DNA of 64,000 nucleotides from an uncultured Lachnospiraceae bacterium. GTDB lineage: Bacteria > Bacillota > Clostridia > Lachnospirales > Lachnospiraceae. A program made the position numbers and the translations under genes. The notes below the pieces were generated by a model. That model had not been told where the DNA came from. It was given only the letters and a program-made list of their open reading frames with translations, and ran no database searches. Shown piece by piece: positions 18,184-27,375 of the stretch. The stretch is from assembly GCA_947643615.1 (NCBI GenBank), contig CANRWO010000013.1:1-64000 (forward strand), read 5' to 3'. Each line of letters begins with the position of its first letter. Position 1 is the first letter of the stretch.

Positions 18184-19412
18184 TCGCCTTCTCTCCTCCA
18201 TATGCTAAAGTGCCCTATAAACATCAGCAAAACCATTCTGATGAGGTTAACCAACAATGTTGCCATACAAAATCCAAATAATCCGTGAGATATCATAAAG
18301 GCATACCCCAAACCCATATAAGCAATCGCATATATCCCCTGTATCACGATCTGCCAGGATATATTTGCAAATTTTAGAACTGATGGTGACAATATATTCG
18401 TCAATGCTCCAATAAGCGATGCAATATTGGCTATCAAAAGATACGGATTCGCACTGCCAAATACTGTAGGATACAGTAAAGCTGTAATCCAAGGAGCCGC
18501 TATCATTGCCACTCCCCCGGCAGTTCCTCCCACAAGTATTGTAATTCCGTTAATGACCCAATATTTTTTCAACGTCATTTTAAAAGATTTTTGCGCATAA
18601 TAGCTAAGAAGCACCCCTGCAACTGGCGTGATCAGCAATCCAATGCTCTTTCCCACAAAAGAACTGACCGTATATATCGTAACCTGTTCCCCTCCCAGAA
18701 TCGGGTACAGAAAAATACGATCTAAATAATTTACAATATTAGCAATTAGATTTGTTCCTATCAATATGAAGTAGGCCTTCATAGTACTTGCAAAAAGGGG
18801 AGTAACCTTCAGCTTTTCTTTATATAGGGAAGTTGATTTTAGTAAATAAAATAACCCAAACAATTCGCCCATTACAAAAGCAATCGTCCAATTACCAATT
18901 TCCCTAGCTAAAATAATTCCAACAAGATACCCTGCGCTTAGCATAATATTGTAGATGAGATTAGCCTTGTAATTAATTACAATTCGATATGCAACCGCCC
19001 AATAATTTTCTATAATGCCTATTAACATATAAAACAGAAGCAGGAAAATAGACATGCCGCGAATCTCAAATTGCACTACTACAATAAACCCAAAAATTAA
19101 TATACTAATACTTGAAGAAAGAATAAGCAAAGGGTTATAATCCCCTGTTATATCCTGCTCCTCATACAAGTTTTTTTGGATCAACCGGACATTATTTAAC
19201 CCTCCCCCTAACGATACGGCAAAAATATTGGCAATCCCCATTATCGTAAGCAACTGTCCGTATACATCCGCCGAAAAACTCGCAGCAAGATATGGATACA
19301 CAATCATTTGGAGTACAATTGTAACCGCCATTGTAGCAATAATATTATACCCAAAATCAGAAATAACCTTTTTCCCTTTTTCTATCTTTACCTTTGAATC
19401 ACTCTGATCCAT
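18180..19412 (-). CDS. Wzx-type polysaccharide flippase (second of two)
   Basis: A 410-residue polytopic membrane protein with about 12 helices and the typical start of the oligosaccharide flippase family (IATMAVTIVLQMIVYPYLA). It lies directly upstream of the polymerase gene with ATGA overlap, so it is the natural exporter for the main region A repeat unit. The flippase encoded at 2746-4164 is clearly different in sequence. The start at 19412 lies 18 nt after the HisF-like stop is passed on the same strand, so it belongs to the same transcript. Confidence 0.8.
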   Translation of the reverse strand: MDQSDSKVKIEKGKKVISDFGYNIIATMAVTIVLQMIVYPYLAASFSADVYGQLLTIMGIANIFAVSLGGGLNNVRLIQKNLYEEQDITGDYNPLLILSSSISILIFGFIVVVQFEIRGMSIFLLLFYMLIGIIENYWAVAYRIVINYKANLIYNIMLSAGYLVGIILAREIGNWTIAFVMGELFGLFYLLKSTSLYKEKLKVTPLFASTMKAYFILIGTNLIANIVNYLDRIFLYPILGGEQVTIYTVSSFVGKSIGLLITPVAGVLLSYYAQKSFKMTLKKYWVINGITILVGGTAGGVAMIAAPWITALLYPTVFGSANPYLLIANIASLIGALTNILSPSVLKFANISWQIVIQGIYAIAYMGLGYAFMISHGLFGFCMATLLVNLIRMVLLMFIGHFSIWRREGE

Positions 19413-19430
19413 GCATACAATTTCCTTCCA

Positions 19431-20201
19431 CTACTGTTTATATATTCCGGCATTTAACAATTCCTCTTCACTGGGAGCCGTTATCAGCACTGCCTTTAAT
19501 TTGCCGTAATACACAAACATACTTCCGCCTGCTGCCGCATGGGCATGTCCTTCATGCAATACTTTCTTTAAATCGTTAATCCCACCAGCCCCGCCTATGG
19601 CAGTTACTGGAATCTTCACGGACTCCACAATGCTTTTTACTAACGTAATGTCGTAACCCTGCATACCCCCATCTCTGTCAACAGAATTAATAATGATCTC
19701 GCCAACTCCCATATCCTCAGCTTCTTTTGCCAATTTCACCGGCGTAATTTCTACGGTTTCATTTCCGTCTGCAATAACACATTTGTATTGCCCTTTTACA
19801 AACTTTGCGTCTATAGAGGCCACTATGCTTTGACTTCCAAACAACTCCACCGATTTTCTTATTAAACTCGGATTCCGGATCAGCCCCGTATTGATTACTA
19901 CTTTTTCATATCCGATTGCCAGAAGTTCACGTACCTGATCCACTGTGGTAATGCCTCCGCCACAGCTAAGAGGCATGAAGGCCTCACTGGCAATATCCCT
20001 TAAAAGCTCAAAGTCCGGCTCCTTTCCATTCTTCGTCGCTCCAATATCAAGAATGGAAAGTTCATCGATCCCTTTCCGGTTAAAGATTTTAACTGCATTT
20101 ACCGGATCTCCCAAATATGTTCTGTCTTTAAACTTAACTGTCTTTATCAAATCTCTGTCATCTATGAGAAGAACCGGAATGATCCTCGGTCTTATAAACA
20201 T
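19431..20201 (-). CDS. HisF-like cyclase subunit of a sugar amidotransferase (HisF2)
   Basis: A 256-residue (beta/alpha)8 protein homologous to HisF. The two acidic residues of the HisF active site are visible (LLIDDRD and ASIDAKF), with phosphate-binding glycine motifs GGGITT and IGGAGG. It is not with other his genes but next to HisH- and WbpG-like genes. This is the arrangement of the P. aeruginosa HisF2-HisH2-WbpG system, which turns an N-acetyl into an N-acetimidoyl (acetamidino) group on a uronic acid. The start at 20201 has AAGGGG 8 nt upstream. It would receive ammonia from the HisH subunit. Confidence 0.8.
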   Translation of the reverse strand: MFIRPRIIPVLLIDDRDLIKTVKFKDRTYLGDPVNAVKIFNRKGIDELSILDIGATKNGKEPDFELLRDIASEAFMPLSCGGGITTVDQVRELLAIGYEKVVINTGLIRNPSLIRKSVELFGSQSIVASIDAKFVKGQYKCVIADGNETVEITPVKLAKEAEDMGVGEIIINSVDRDGGMQGYDITLVKSIVESVKIPVTAIGGAGGINDLKKVLHEGHAHAAAGGSMFVYYGKLKAVLITAPSEEELLNAGIYKQ

Positions 20202-20203
20202 TT

Positions 20204-20815
20204 TCAGCACCCCTTTACAAAATTCTCAAGTAATGCCATTCCAAAATTATGGCTCTTCTCCGGATGAAATTGGACCCCCAGAATATTATCCTTTACAACA
20301 GAAGCAGTAAACTCATAACCATAATCACATGTCATCAAGACATTTTCCTCAGAATCGCATTTTGCATGATATGAATGCACAAAGTAGTATCGCTGCGTTC
20401 CTTTCAAATTTTTAATCAACCTATTGTCCTGCTTGAAGTCTACAATATCCCACCCCATATGCGGAACTTTCAGGTCAGTGTCATCCAATCTGAATTTAAT
20501 GTTGTCAAACGGGATCAGGCCTAATCCGGGAAGTTCGCCTTCTTCGCTTTTCCTGCCAAGAAGCTGCATCCCAAGACAGATGCCCAAAATAGGTTTTTTA
20601 TCAACAAGCGCTTTTTGCTTTACAAATTGTGCCAACCCGTTTTCATTTAATTTTCCCATACCCGCGTCAAATGCGCCTACACCCGGCAATATCAATCTTT
20701 CGCACTTGTCCAGCTTATCTGTATCGAATGTAATAACTGATTTTTCCCCGATCACTTTCAGCATATTTTGTATCGATCCTAAATTGCCCAAGCCGTAATC
20801 AATGATTCCTACCAT
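20204..20815 (-). CDS. HisH-like glutamine amidotransferase subunit (HisH2)
   Basis: A 203-residue class I glutamine amidotransferase of the HisH type. It begins VGIIDYGLGNLGSI; the nucleophilic Cys lies in ILGICLGMQLLG and the His-Glu pair in VQFHPEKSH, so all three catalytic residues are present. It should release ammonia from glutamine for the HisF-like partner. The start at 20815 is chosen because GAGGATTTA precedes it and the WbpG-like gene stops at 20818. Context shows a glycan role rather than histidine synthesis. Confidence 0.85.
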   Translation of the reverse strand: MVGIIDYGLGNLGSIQNMLKVIGEKSVITFDTDKLDKCERLILPGVGAFDAGMGKLNENGLAQFVKQKALVDKKPILGICLGMQLLGRKSEEGELPGLGLIPFDNIKFRLDDTDLKVPHMGWDIVDFKQDNRLIKNLKGTQRYYFVHSYHAKCDSEENVLMTCDYGYEFTASVVKDNILGVQFHPEKSHNFGMALLENFVKGC

Positions 20816-20817
20816 AA

Positions 20818-21951
20818 CTAAATCCTCAAGTTTCTGTTTTCCATACCAAGCATCTTGCTGACGGCAACACCCAATTTTATCATCCACATTGAGTTCTTAT
20901 AATCAGCCGGAACATGATTGGGGCCTTCAATAATTGCATCAAACTCTTCTGTCGTTATTCCGAGTTTCTTAGCGACATATTCCTTATCCTGCAGCATCTG
21001 ATCCGGATCATAAGGAGGTTGCTCCAGCCTCTTTAAGGCATCTTCCCTGGAGAGTGTCCCGGCTAATATCTGGTTAGAGGCTACATTTTTTCTCGTGTCA
21101 AATCCGAATTTATGAGGGAGATAGTATCCCTCAAAAAAACGTGTAAACACATTTTCATAATGTTTATTCTCATATCTGGTCCAGCCATATCTCTCGTGAA
21201 GTAAATCTTCCGCTTCCGTCTTATTATAAACAACATAATCAAGGGGATATGCCCTGCGCATTCCCTTAAAATACCTGTAATATATCTTATACGTCAGCAT
21301 CCCGCACATGGGAAAGGTTTTTAATTCCCGCTTACCAAATTTTCTATGGATATCTTTGGCCATTTTAAGGTCATTCATGTACAGCCATTCCACCGGCGGC
21401 CTAATGAACTCCGTTGCGCTGTTGGAACCGGTAAGCACATATTTTATCTTGTGTTTTACTGCGTAATTATAAAGGGCCGCAAAAATAGCATGATCCTGCG
21501 GAAAGTCCTGGCTTGAGATTCCTGCTTTAAAAAAGGAGAGCTGTAAATCCGCCATTTCCTTCCAGTTAATGACTTCCGTATACATATCAAGGTCAAGGCC
21601 CTTAACAATCTTTTCGATGTTCTCAACAGCCACATTGAGATTCCATCCTGTATCAACCACAAACGCAAGTATTCTAAGATGCATGATTTCCTTGGCTATA
21701 TACGCAAGATAAGAACTGTCCGCACCACCTGACAGGCCAAGTATGCAGTCATATTCGCTGTTTTTCCCCGCTTCACGTATTTTAGCAGACAGTTTCTCCA
21801 GTTCGTCGTATCTGTTTTCATTGGGTTTCCAATACGGCGCTATATTTTTATCAAAATTTCTGCAATGGTCACATACCCCGTTTTCATCAAAAGTAATCTT
21901 AGAGTCTGTTGTATCCATTACACACCTTGTACATCTTTGGAATTCTCTCAT
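20818..21951 (-). CDS. wbpG: N-acetyl sugar amidotransferase (WbpG-like)
   Basis: A 377-residue PP-loop ATPase. An N-terminal zinc-binding cluster (CTRCVMD and VCDHC) precedes the pyrophosphatase loop LGLSGGADSSYLAY. This is the WbpG/PseA-type amidotransferase family, which adenylates an acetamido group and replaces its oxygen by ammonia to give an acetamidine. It is followed by HisH and HisF partners with 2-nt spacers. The likely substrate is the 3-acetamido group of the diacetamido uronate made by the WbpABDE homologues, since those enzymes are in the same gene run. Confidence 0.85.
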   Translation of the reverse strand: MREFQRCTRCVMDTTDSKITFDENGVCDHCRNFDKNIAPYWKPNENRYDELEKLSAKIREAGKNSEYDCILGLSGGADSSYLAYIAKEIMHLRILAFVVDTGWNLNVAVENIEKIVKGLDLDMYTEVINWKEMADLQLSFFKAGISSQDFPQDHAIFAALYNYAVKHKIKYVLTGSNSATEFIRPPVEWLYMNDLKMAKDIHRKFGKRELKTFPMCGMLTYKIYYRYFKGMRRAYPLDYVVYNKTEAEDLLHERYGWTRYENKHYENVFTRFFEGYYLPHKFGFDTRKNVASNQILAGTLSREDALKRLEQPPYDPDQMLQDKEYVAKKLGITTEEFDAIIEGPNHVPADYKNSMWMIKLGVAVSKMLGMENRNLRI

Positions 21952-21971
21952 ATACTCTCTCCAAGCAAAAA

Positions 21972-24953
21972 CTATCTGAAATACTTTTCCATCTGTTCCA
22001 TCAATACCTGCTTGTCAAAATTTTTTTCAAAGTAAGATCTGCTATTTTCACCTAATTTAGCCAGATCCGCATTCATAAATTCTTTTGCAGCATCCGATAA
22101 TGCCTTGGCGTCTCCAATGGGCACACATACGCCGCACTCAGCTTCTTCAATCACCCTCTTCGTCTCGCCTTGGGCGGAAGCAAGGATCGGCATTCCACAT
22201 GCCATATAGCTCTGAAGCTTCGCAGGTATTGTCATTTTCCACAGCTCCGCATCCTGGAAGGAAAGGAAAGCGGCATCACATGCGGCAAGCAGCTCTGGTA
22301 TCCTCTCGGCCGGTTGGCGCGGAACCATAACAAACTTCTCTGTAACTCCCATACTTTGGACTTCCCTGTTAAATTCATCCTGGTAACGTCCATCGCCAAC
22401 CATAACAAACTTAATATTTTCACCTTTCAGCAGCTCTGCCGCCTTAGGTAAAATCTGAAGTCCTTGTGCAACGCCAATGTTTCCGGTAAAAATCACTTTA
22501 AAGCTATCATCCTCCGGTATTTCCGGAACCGGCCCTTTCGCCATGGGACGGTAAAATTCTTCTGCATATTGAGGCCAATAATGAACCTTTTCTACCGGCA
22601 CCTTAACTTTTCGATTACAGATGGCCTTGACAAAGCTCGGACTGGTGGTAAAAATCTCATCCGAATTCTTATAGATATAATCAACCATCCTGTCAATAGG
22701 CTTAATCATCGCCGGATTTTTTATACCAGTAACCGTAACCACATTTTCAGGCCAAAGATCCTGTACATACAGGTAATGGGGGACACCCAGCTTCTTGGCA
22801 AAGCTGATTCCTGTTAAGACCTGCGTCATGGGGGACACTTCAAAAGAAAACACATAATCTGCTTTTATGTCTTTAAACTTTCCGGCAATCATGCCAGATA
22901 TCATAAAGGACAGATAATTCGCCGCCATTCCAATTGAACTGGAACCCCTGGGAATCAACGGGATCCTGATAATGTCAATCCCGTTCCACTTTTCATGCCT
23001 TTTCTTTCTCAGGCCGTATCCGTCAAAGGTCTTCCCCATGGGATAATTAGGTATACCCGTGACCACTGTCACCTTATATCCGCGTTTTACCCATTCCTGG
23101 CACATATCGTTTATGCGAAACTGTTCCGGATAAAAATACTGTGAAACCACCAGGATATGCTTTTTATCCTGCTTGGATTCTTCGCTTGTGTTCTTTTCCG
23201 TTCTTGCAATAGACTCAGCCAGAGATACTTTCTGATAATCGATTCCCGGATATATAGAAATATAATGTGCATAGCAGCTATTGCCAAACGCTTTATTTAC
23301 CAATTCGCCAATTTTCCCGGGCAGCATACTGCCCAGGGCAACAGCCGGCCTCAAAACTTTCAGTCCTGCTATATTTTTACCGCTGGATTTGGCAATCTTC
23401 CTTACCATGTCAACGGTTTTTGTCCATTCTGTATTCTGTGGAATAAGCACAGTCGCATTCTGTTTGAACTCTTTTATCAGCATGACCTGACACAGAAATT
23501 CACACAGATTATCTATGTGAAGCATAGACCTTTTATTGTCCACATCAGGAAATACGGGGAGCTTCTTGGCAAGCTTTGCAAGCATAGGGTAATTTCCCTT
23601 ACTTCCCTTACCATAGATCATCGGCGGCCTGAGCACGATTACTTTAAAACCCTCTTCCGCCAATTCTCTCACGGCTACATCTGCCTGCAGTTTACTGTCC
23701 CCATAAAAATTAGCAGGCGCAGGCACTGTACGCGCATCCACGATCTTATCTTTTCCGTATGGAGCAGAATCACCATATACGATCATCGACGACATAAATA
23801 TAAATTCCTGTACGCCGTCAGCCTTCGCTTTTTTTGCGGTTTCCACCGCCAGATCGGTGTTTACTGCATAATATTTCTCCTTTGTTTCTTCCGAAACATG
23901 TCCCACATCCGCATGGGCGATTCCGGCCACATGATATACGATATCATACCCTGAGAAATCTTTTTCCTTCCAGGCAGCATCTACCATATCAATGGCATCT
24001 ATCTCAAAATTATCTGCATAATGTTTTTTCGCATATTCGGTAAATGTCTCTCCGATGTAGGATCCTGCACCGGTAATAAGCACTTTCTTCACAGCATGCC
24101 TGTCTACAGCCACAGGTTCCTTAAAACCAATGTTGCCGATTAATTCCATGCCCGTTTTTCCATCCGTAAAGTGCCGTTTCGCCCCCTCTGTTGAACCGGT
24201 TCCACCCTCTACTACTCCCTCAGAATTTATCACGGATTTGACCGTCCCAAAGAAGCATTTACAATCCATCTTAAATCCGTCCCAACTGCTTTTCCGCAGT
24301 TCGCGGCAGTATACTCCGTCCAGCCTCGCCTTCTCCGGTATCTCAAGCTCGTCCCTTCCATTGATCTGCGCCCATCCTGTAAGGCCCGGCCTGACATTAT
24401 TGGCACCGTACTTATCACGTTCCGCAATCAGGTCATCCTGGTTCCACAGCGCCGGGCGCGGCCCTACGATAGACATGCGCCCCCGCAGGATGTCCAGGCA
24501 TTGCGGCAGTTCATCTATGGAAGTCTTCCGAATCACACGGCCAACCTTCAAAATCATGTTGTCCTGCTCTTCCTTACTCAAAAGATGGGTCGGTATATCG
24601 CCCGTGTTCTGTTTCATTGAACGAAGTTTATGGATATTGAAATATGATTTATTGATTCCCACTCTTTTCTGCTTGAAAATCACACTGCCCGGATCTTCTT
24701 TATATATAAGAGCCGATGATGCCGCTACAACAGGCGCAGTAATCACTACACCAACAAAAGCAGCTGATACATCTATTGCTCTTTTTACATATTTTTCGTA
24801 AAAAGTAGCTTCGCTTCCTAAGCTCCTGTGAGTATCAGCAACCGTATATTCCGAATCATTCTCTTCTCTTTTGTTCAATGCCCTGCTGACAAGCGCTGCC
24901 GAAGCAATGCCGGCGGCAACACTGAAAGCTATTAATTTCTTTTTACTTTTCAT
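21972..24953 (-). CDS. trifunctional fusion: initiating phosphosugar transferase, SDR epimerase/reductase, GT4 transferase
   Basis: A single 993-residue open frame. A short N-terminal hydrophobic stretch (7-25) precedes domain 1 (about 53-245), a bacterial sugar transferase with FKQKRVGINK, KTSIDELPQCLDILRGRMS and GPRPALW that loads sugar-1-phosphate on undecaprenyl phosphate. Domain 2 (about 289-590) is an SDR with VLITGAGSYIGE (295-301 loop) and the YGDSK catalytic pair (Tyr417, Lys421), like C4 reductases/epimerases of the WbpV type. Domain 3 (about 600-993) is a WbuB/WcaI-like GT4 (LVVSQYFYPEQFRIND). With the WbpM homologue upstream, one polypeptide could make, load and extend the first sugar. 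It follows a near-consensus promoter (25053-25081). Confidence 0.8.
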   Translation of the reverse strand: MKSKKKLIAFSVAAGIASAALVSRALNKREENDSEYTVADTHRSLGSEATFYEKYVKRAIDVSAAFVGVVITAPVVAASSALIYKEDPGSVIFKQKRVGINKSYFNIHKLRSMKQNTGDIPTHLLSKEEQDNMILKVGRVIRKTSIDELPQCLDILRGRMSIVGPRPALWNQDDLIAERDKYGANNVRPGLTGWAQINGRDELEIPEKARLDGVYCRELRKSSWDGFKMDCKCFFGTVKSVINSEGVVEGGTGSTEGAKRHFTDGKTGMELIGNIGFKEPVAVDRHAVKKVLITGAGSYIGETFTEYAKKHYADNFEIDAIDMVDAAWKEKDFSGYDIVYHVAGIAHADVGHVSEETKEKYYAVNTDLAVETAKKAKADGVQEFIFMSSMIVYGDSAPYGKDKIVDARTVPAPANFYGDSKLQADVAVRELAEEGFKVIVLRPPMIYGKGSKGNYPMLAKLAKKLPVFPDVDNKRSMLHIDNLCEFLCQVMLIKEFKQNATVLIPQNTEWTKTVDMVRKIAKSSGKNIAGLKVLRPAVALGSMLPGKIGELVNKAFGNSCYAHYISIYPGIDYQKVSLAESIARTEKNTSEESKQDKKHILVVSQYFYPEQFRINDMCQEWVKRGYKVTVVTGIPNYPMGKTFDGYGLRKKRHEKWNGIDIIRIPLIPRGSSSIGMAANYLSFMISGMIAGKFKDIKADYVFSFEVSPMTQVLTGISFAKKLGVPHYLYVQDLWPENVVTVTGIKNPAMIKPIDRMVDYIYKNSDEIFTTSPSFVKAICNRKVKVPVEKVHYWPQYAEEFYRPMAKGPVPEIPEDDSFKVIFTGNIGVAQGLQILPKAAELLKGENIKFVMVGDGRYQDEFNREVQSMGVTEKFVMVPRQPAERIPELLAACDAAFLSFQDAELWKMTIPAKLQSYMACGMPILASAQGETKRVIEEAECGVCVPIGDAKALSDAAKEFMNADLAKLGENSRSYFEKNFDKQVLMEQMEKYFR

Positions 24954-25052
24954 GACAACATCTCCGCCATTCGCATGAGGGAAAGAGCAGCACGCTATCC
25001 TCTTTTATCGGACTTATCAGTATCACAAGAAAACTACTCCTACTTCGGTATC

Positions 25053-25081
25053 ATTCTACAGCATAACGATACCAGTGTCAA
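25053..25081 (-). promoter_or_regulatory. sigma-A promoter with internal inverted repeat
   Basis: On the minus strand TTGACA (25076-25081), a 17-nt spacer and TAGAAT (25053-25058). A hexamer inverted repeat, GGTATC/GATACC (25047-25052 and 25068-25073), covers the -10 and the spacer and could be an operator. It would drive the trifunctional gene and the genes to its left. Sequence only; no start site is known. Confidence 0.7.
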
Positions 25082-25086
25082 TTAAA

Positions 25087-26229
25087 TTAGAACTTCCGCC
25101 ATACCATCTTATTTACAATACCCGTATAGCTTTGTATTATTTTAACCACCTTGGTGCTCACATTTTCATCCACATAATTCGGTACATCCGTGCCCAGATC
25201 CCCATCCGCATTCATCCGGACTGCCATATCCACTGCTTGCAGGACCTGTTCTGTTGTGATGCTGCCAAGTATGAAGTTCCCCTTATCGATGGCCTCAGGC
25301 CGTTCCGTGGAAGTCCTGATACATACTGCCGGGAAAGGATGGCCTTTCGTATTGAAGTAAGCCGCTTCCTCCGGCAAAGTGCCGCTGTCAGACACCACGC
25401 AGAAGGCGTTCGTCTGGAGATGGTTATAGTCGGAGAAACCAAATGGCTGCAGGCTCCTCACCAACGGGTGGAACTGAAATCCGCGCTCTTCAATCTTTTT
25501 CCGGCTGCGGGGGTGGGTGCTGTATATGATAGGCATCCCATAGGATTCCGCCATACTGTTGACCGCTTCCATCAACGCGAAGAAATTCCGTTCATCATCT
25601 ATATTCTCTTCCCTGTGGGCGGATAACAGGATATACTTTCCGCTCTCCAATCCCAGGGTTTGCAGCACATTGCTGGCCTGGATCTTACCCATATTAGCTG
25701 ACAACACTTCCGCCATGGGAGAACCCGTTACATAAGTCCTCTCCTTCGCTGTTCCCTCCGCATTCAGATATCTTCTGGCATGTTCACTGTAGCACAGGTT
25801 CACATCCGCAATATGATCCACGATGCGGCGGTTCGTCTCCTCCGGCAGGTTCTCATCAAAGCAGCGGTTGCCAGCCTCCATATGGAAGATGGGAATTTTC
25901 AGCCTCTTGGCCGAAATTGCCGCCAGGGCGGAATTCGTGTCCCCCAATACCAGAAAAGCGTCCGGCTTCAGCTCTGTCATCAGCTTATAACTCTTCGCTA
26001 TGATATTTCCGATGGTTTCCCCCAGGTCATTCCCAACCGCCTCCAGATAATAATCGGGCTGTCTCAGCCCCAAGTCCTCGAAAAAGATCTGGTTCAGGGT
26101 GTAATCATAGTTTTGCCCTGTATGCACAAGGATCTGTTCAAAATATTTATCACACTTTTTAATGACCTCCGACAGCCTGATGATCTCCGGCCTGGTACCG
26201 ATCACAGTCATCAACTTAAGTTTACCCAT
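25087..26229 (-). CDS. capG: UDP-HexNAc 2-epimerase, CapG/WecB-like
   Basis: A 380-residue non-hydrolysing UDP-GlcNAc 2-epimerase-type protein: KLMTVIGTRPEIIRLSEV, VLVHTGQNYDYTLNQIFF, VLGDTNSALA, HMEAGNRCFDENLPEE and SDSGTLPEEA. In the CapE-CapF-CapG route the enzyme inverts C2 of UDP-L-PneNAc-type product to UDP-L-FucNAc. It follows the CapF-like gene by 9 nt. An alternative is a WbpI-like role on UDP-GlcNAc(3NAc)A, for which no other candidate is in the window; gene order favours CapG. Confidence 0.8.
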   Translation of the reverse strand: MGKLKLMTVIGTRPEIIRLSEVIKKCDKYFEQILVHTGQNYDYTLNQIFFEDLGLRQPDYYLEAVGNDLGETIGNIIAKSYKLMTELKPDAFLVLGDTNSALAAISAKRLKIPIFHMEAGNRCFDENLPEETNRRIVDHIADVNLCYSEHARRYLNAEGTAKERTYVTGSPMAEVLSANMGKIQASNVLQTLGLESGKYILLSAHREENIDDERNFFALMEAVNSMAESYGMPIIYSTHPRSRKKIEERGFQFHPLVRSLQPFGFSDYNHLQTNAFCVVSDSGTLPEEAAYFNTKGHPFPAVCIRTSTERPEAIDKGNFILGSITTEQVLQAVDMAVRMNADGDLGTDVPNYVDENVSTKVVKIIQSYTGIVNKMVWRKF

Positions 26230-26238
26230 ATCTTATGT

Positions 26239-27375
26239 TTATTCCTTTCCCGTATCGATGCTTACGCTTTCATATATGGTATCCGGCCTCCCCGGGTTAA
26301 AGCATTCATTGCACCACATCAGAGTCACAAGGTCGGTATCCCCTTCGTTTACAATAGAATGTGTATAACCAGTAGGGATATCAACCACTTCCAGTTTGTC
26401 CCCGCTGACATGATATTCTATGATATCCTCTGAACCGTGCCTGCGGAAACGGATCAACCCCTTCCCGCTGACCACCACAAATTTCTCGTTTTTCGTATGG
26501 TGCCAGTGATTCCCCTTGGTAATGCCGGGTTTTGAAATATTAATAGACACCTGCCCCCTGTCGGGACTTTTCAGGATCTCAGTAAAGCTCCCCCTCTCAT
26601 CCTCATGCGCTGTCAAAGGGTAAGCAAACTCGTTTTCAGGGAGGTAGCTTATATAAGTGCTGTACAATTTCTTCTCGATGCCGTTATCCGACATATCCGG
26701 TATCATCAGATTTCTGCGGCTCTCCTTAAAACTATACAGTAAATTTACAATTTCACCCAAAGTAATCTCATGCTCTGTGGGAACATAACAATAACCGTCC
26801 GCATCCACATGGGGATGACGGTCCAATGCCTGCAGCAGCTCTTCCACTACGTCATCAATATACACCAGATGCATCACTGTGCTCCTGTCATTCACCTGAA
26901 TAGGGAGGCCATGGGCAATGTTGTAGCAAAAAGTGGCCACTGCACTGTTGTAATTCGGCCGGCACCACTTACCGAAAACATTAGGGAAACGATAGATATA
27001 GACAGGGGCGCCGGTCTCCTGTCCATAGGAAAACATCATGTCTTCCCCGGCCTTTTTGCTTTTGCCATAAGGATTTTCCAAGGCTGCCTGAATGGAAGAA
27101 GAATTCATGACGGGACAAATATTCCCATGTTTTTTCAAAGTTTCCACCAGCGTGGATGCAAACCCGAAATTGCCCTCCATAAATTCTTCCACGTTTTCCG
27201 GGCGGTTAACCCCTGCCAGATTATAGACAAAGTCACAGTCCCTGCAATATTCCTCAAGCAATTCCGCAGGTGTTTCCAAATCAAAAGAAAACACTTCCGT
27301 ATCTTCCCGTTTATATAATTCCGTGATCAGGTTTTTACCGATAAAACCATTTGCACCGGTTACCAATACCTTCAT
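26239..27375 (-). CDS. capF: CapF-like bifunctional epimerase/reductase
   Basis: A 378-residue protein. The N-terminal SDR domain begins MKVLVTGANGFIGKNL. The C-terminal cupin domain (from about residue 250) carries the metal-binding histidines in KGNHWHHTKNEKF and THSIVNEGD. CapF epimerises C3 through the cupin and reduces C4 through the SDR part, the second step to UDP-L-FucNAc. The ATG at 27375 overlaps the CapE stop (TAATG) with GGGAG upstream; an in-frame start five codons earlier is weaker. Confidence 0.9.
   Translation of the reverse strand: MKVLVTGANGFIGKNLITELYKREDTEVFSFDLETPAELLEEYCRDCDFVYNLAGVNRPENVEEFMEGNFGFASTLVETLKKHGNICPVMNSSSIQAALENPYGKSKKAGEDMMFSYGQETGAPVYIYRFPNVFGKWCRPNYNSAVATFCYNIAHGLPIQVNDRSTVMHLVYIDDVVEELLQALDRHPHVDADGYCYVPTEHEITLGEIVNLLYSFKESRRNLMIPDMSDNGIEKKLYSTYISYLPENEFAYPLTAHEDERGSFTEILKSPDRGQVSINISKPGITKGNHWHHTKNEKFVVVSGKGLIRFRRHGSEDIIEYHVSGDKLEVVDIPTGYTHSIVNEGDTDLVTLMWCNECFNPGRPDTIYESVSIDTGKE

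Noticed and set aside
19431..20815. HisF and HisH as histidine-synthesis genes
   Set aside because: No other his gene is near, and the WbpG-like gene directly upstream defines the sugar-amidotransferase version.
21972..24953. Trifunctional gene as an assembly artefact joining three genes
   Set aside because: The frame is open for 993 codons with short natural linkers and no internal stop or ribosome site at the joins, so a real fusion is more likely.
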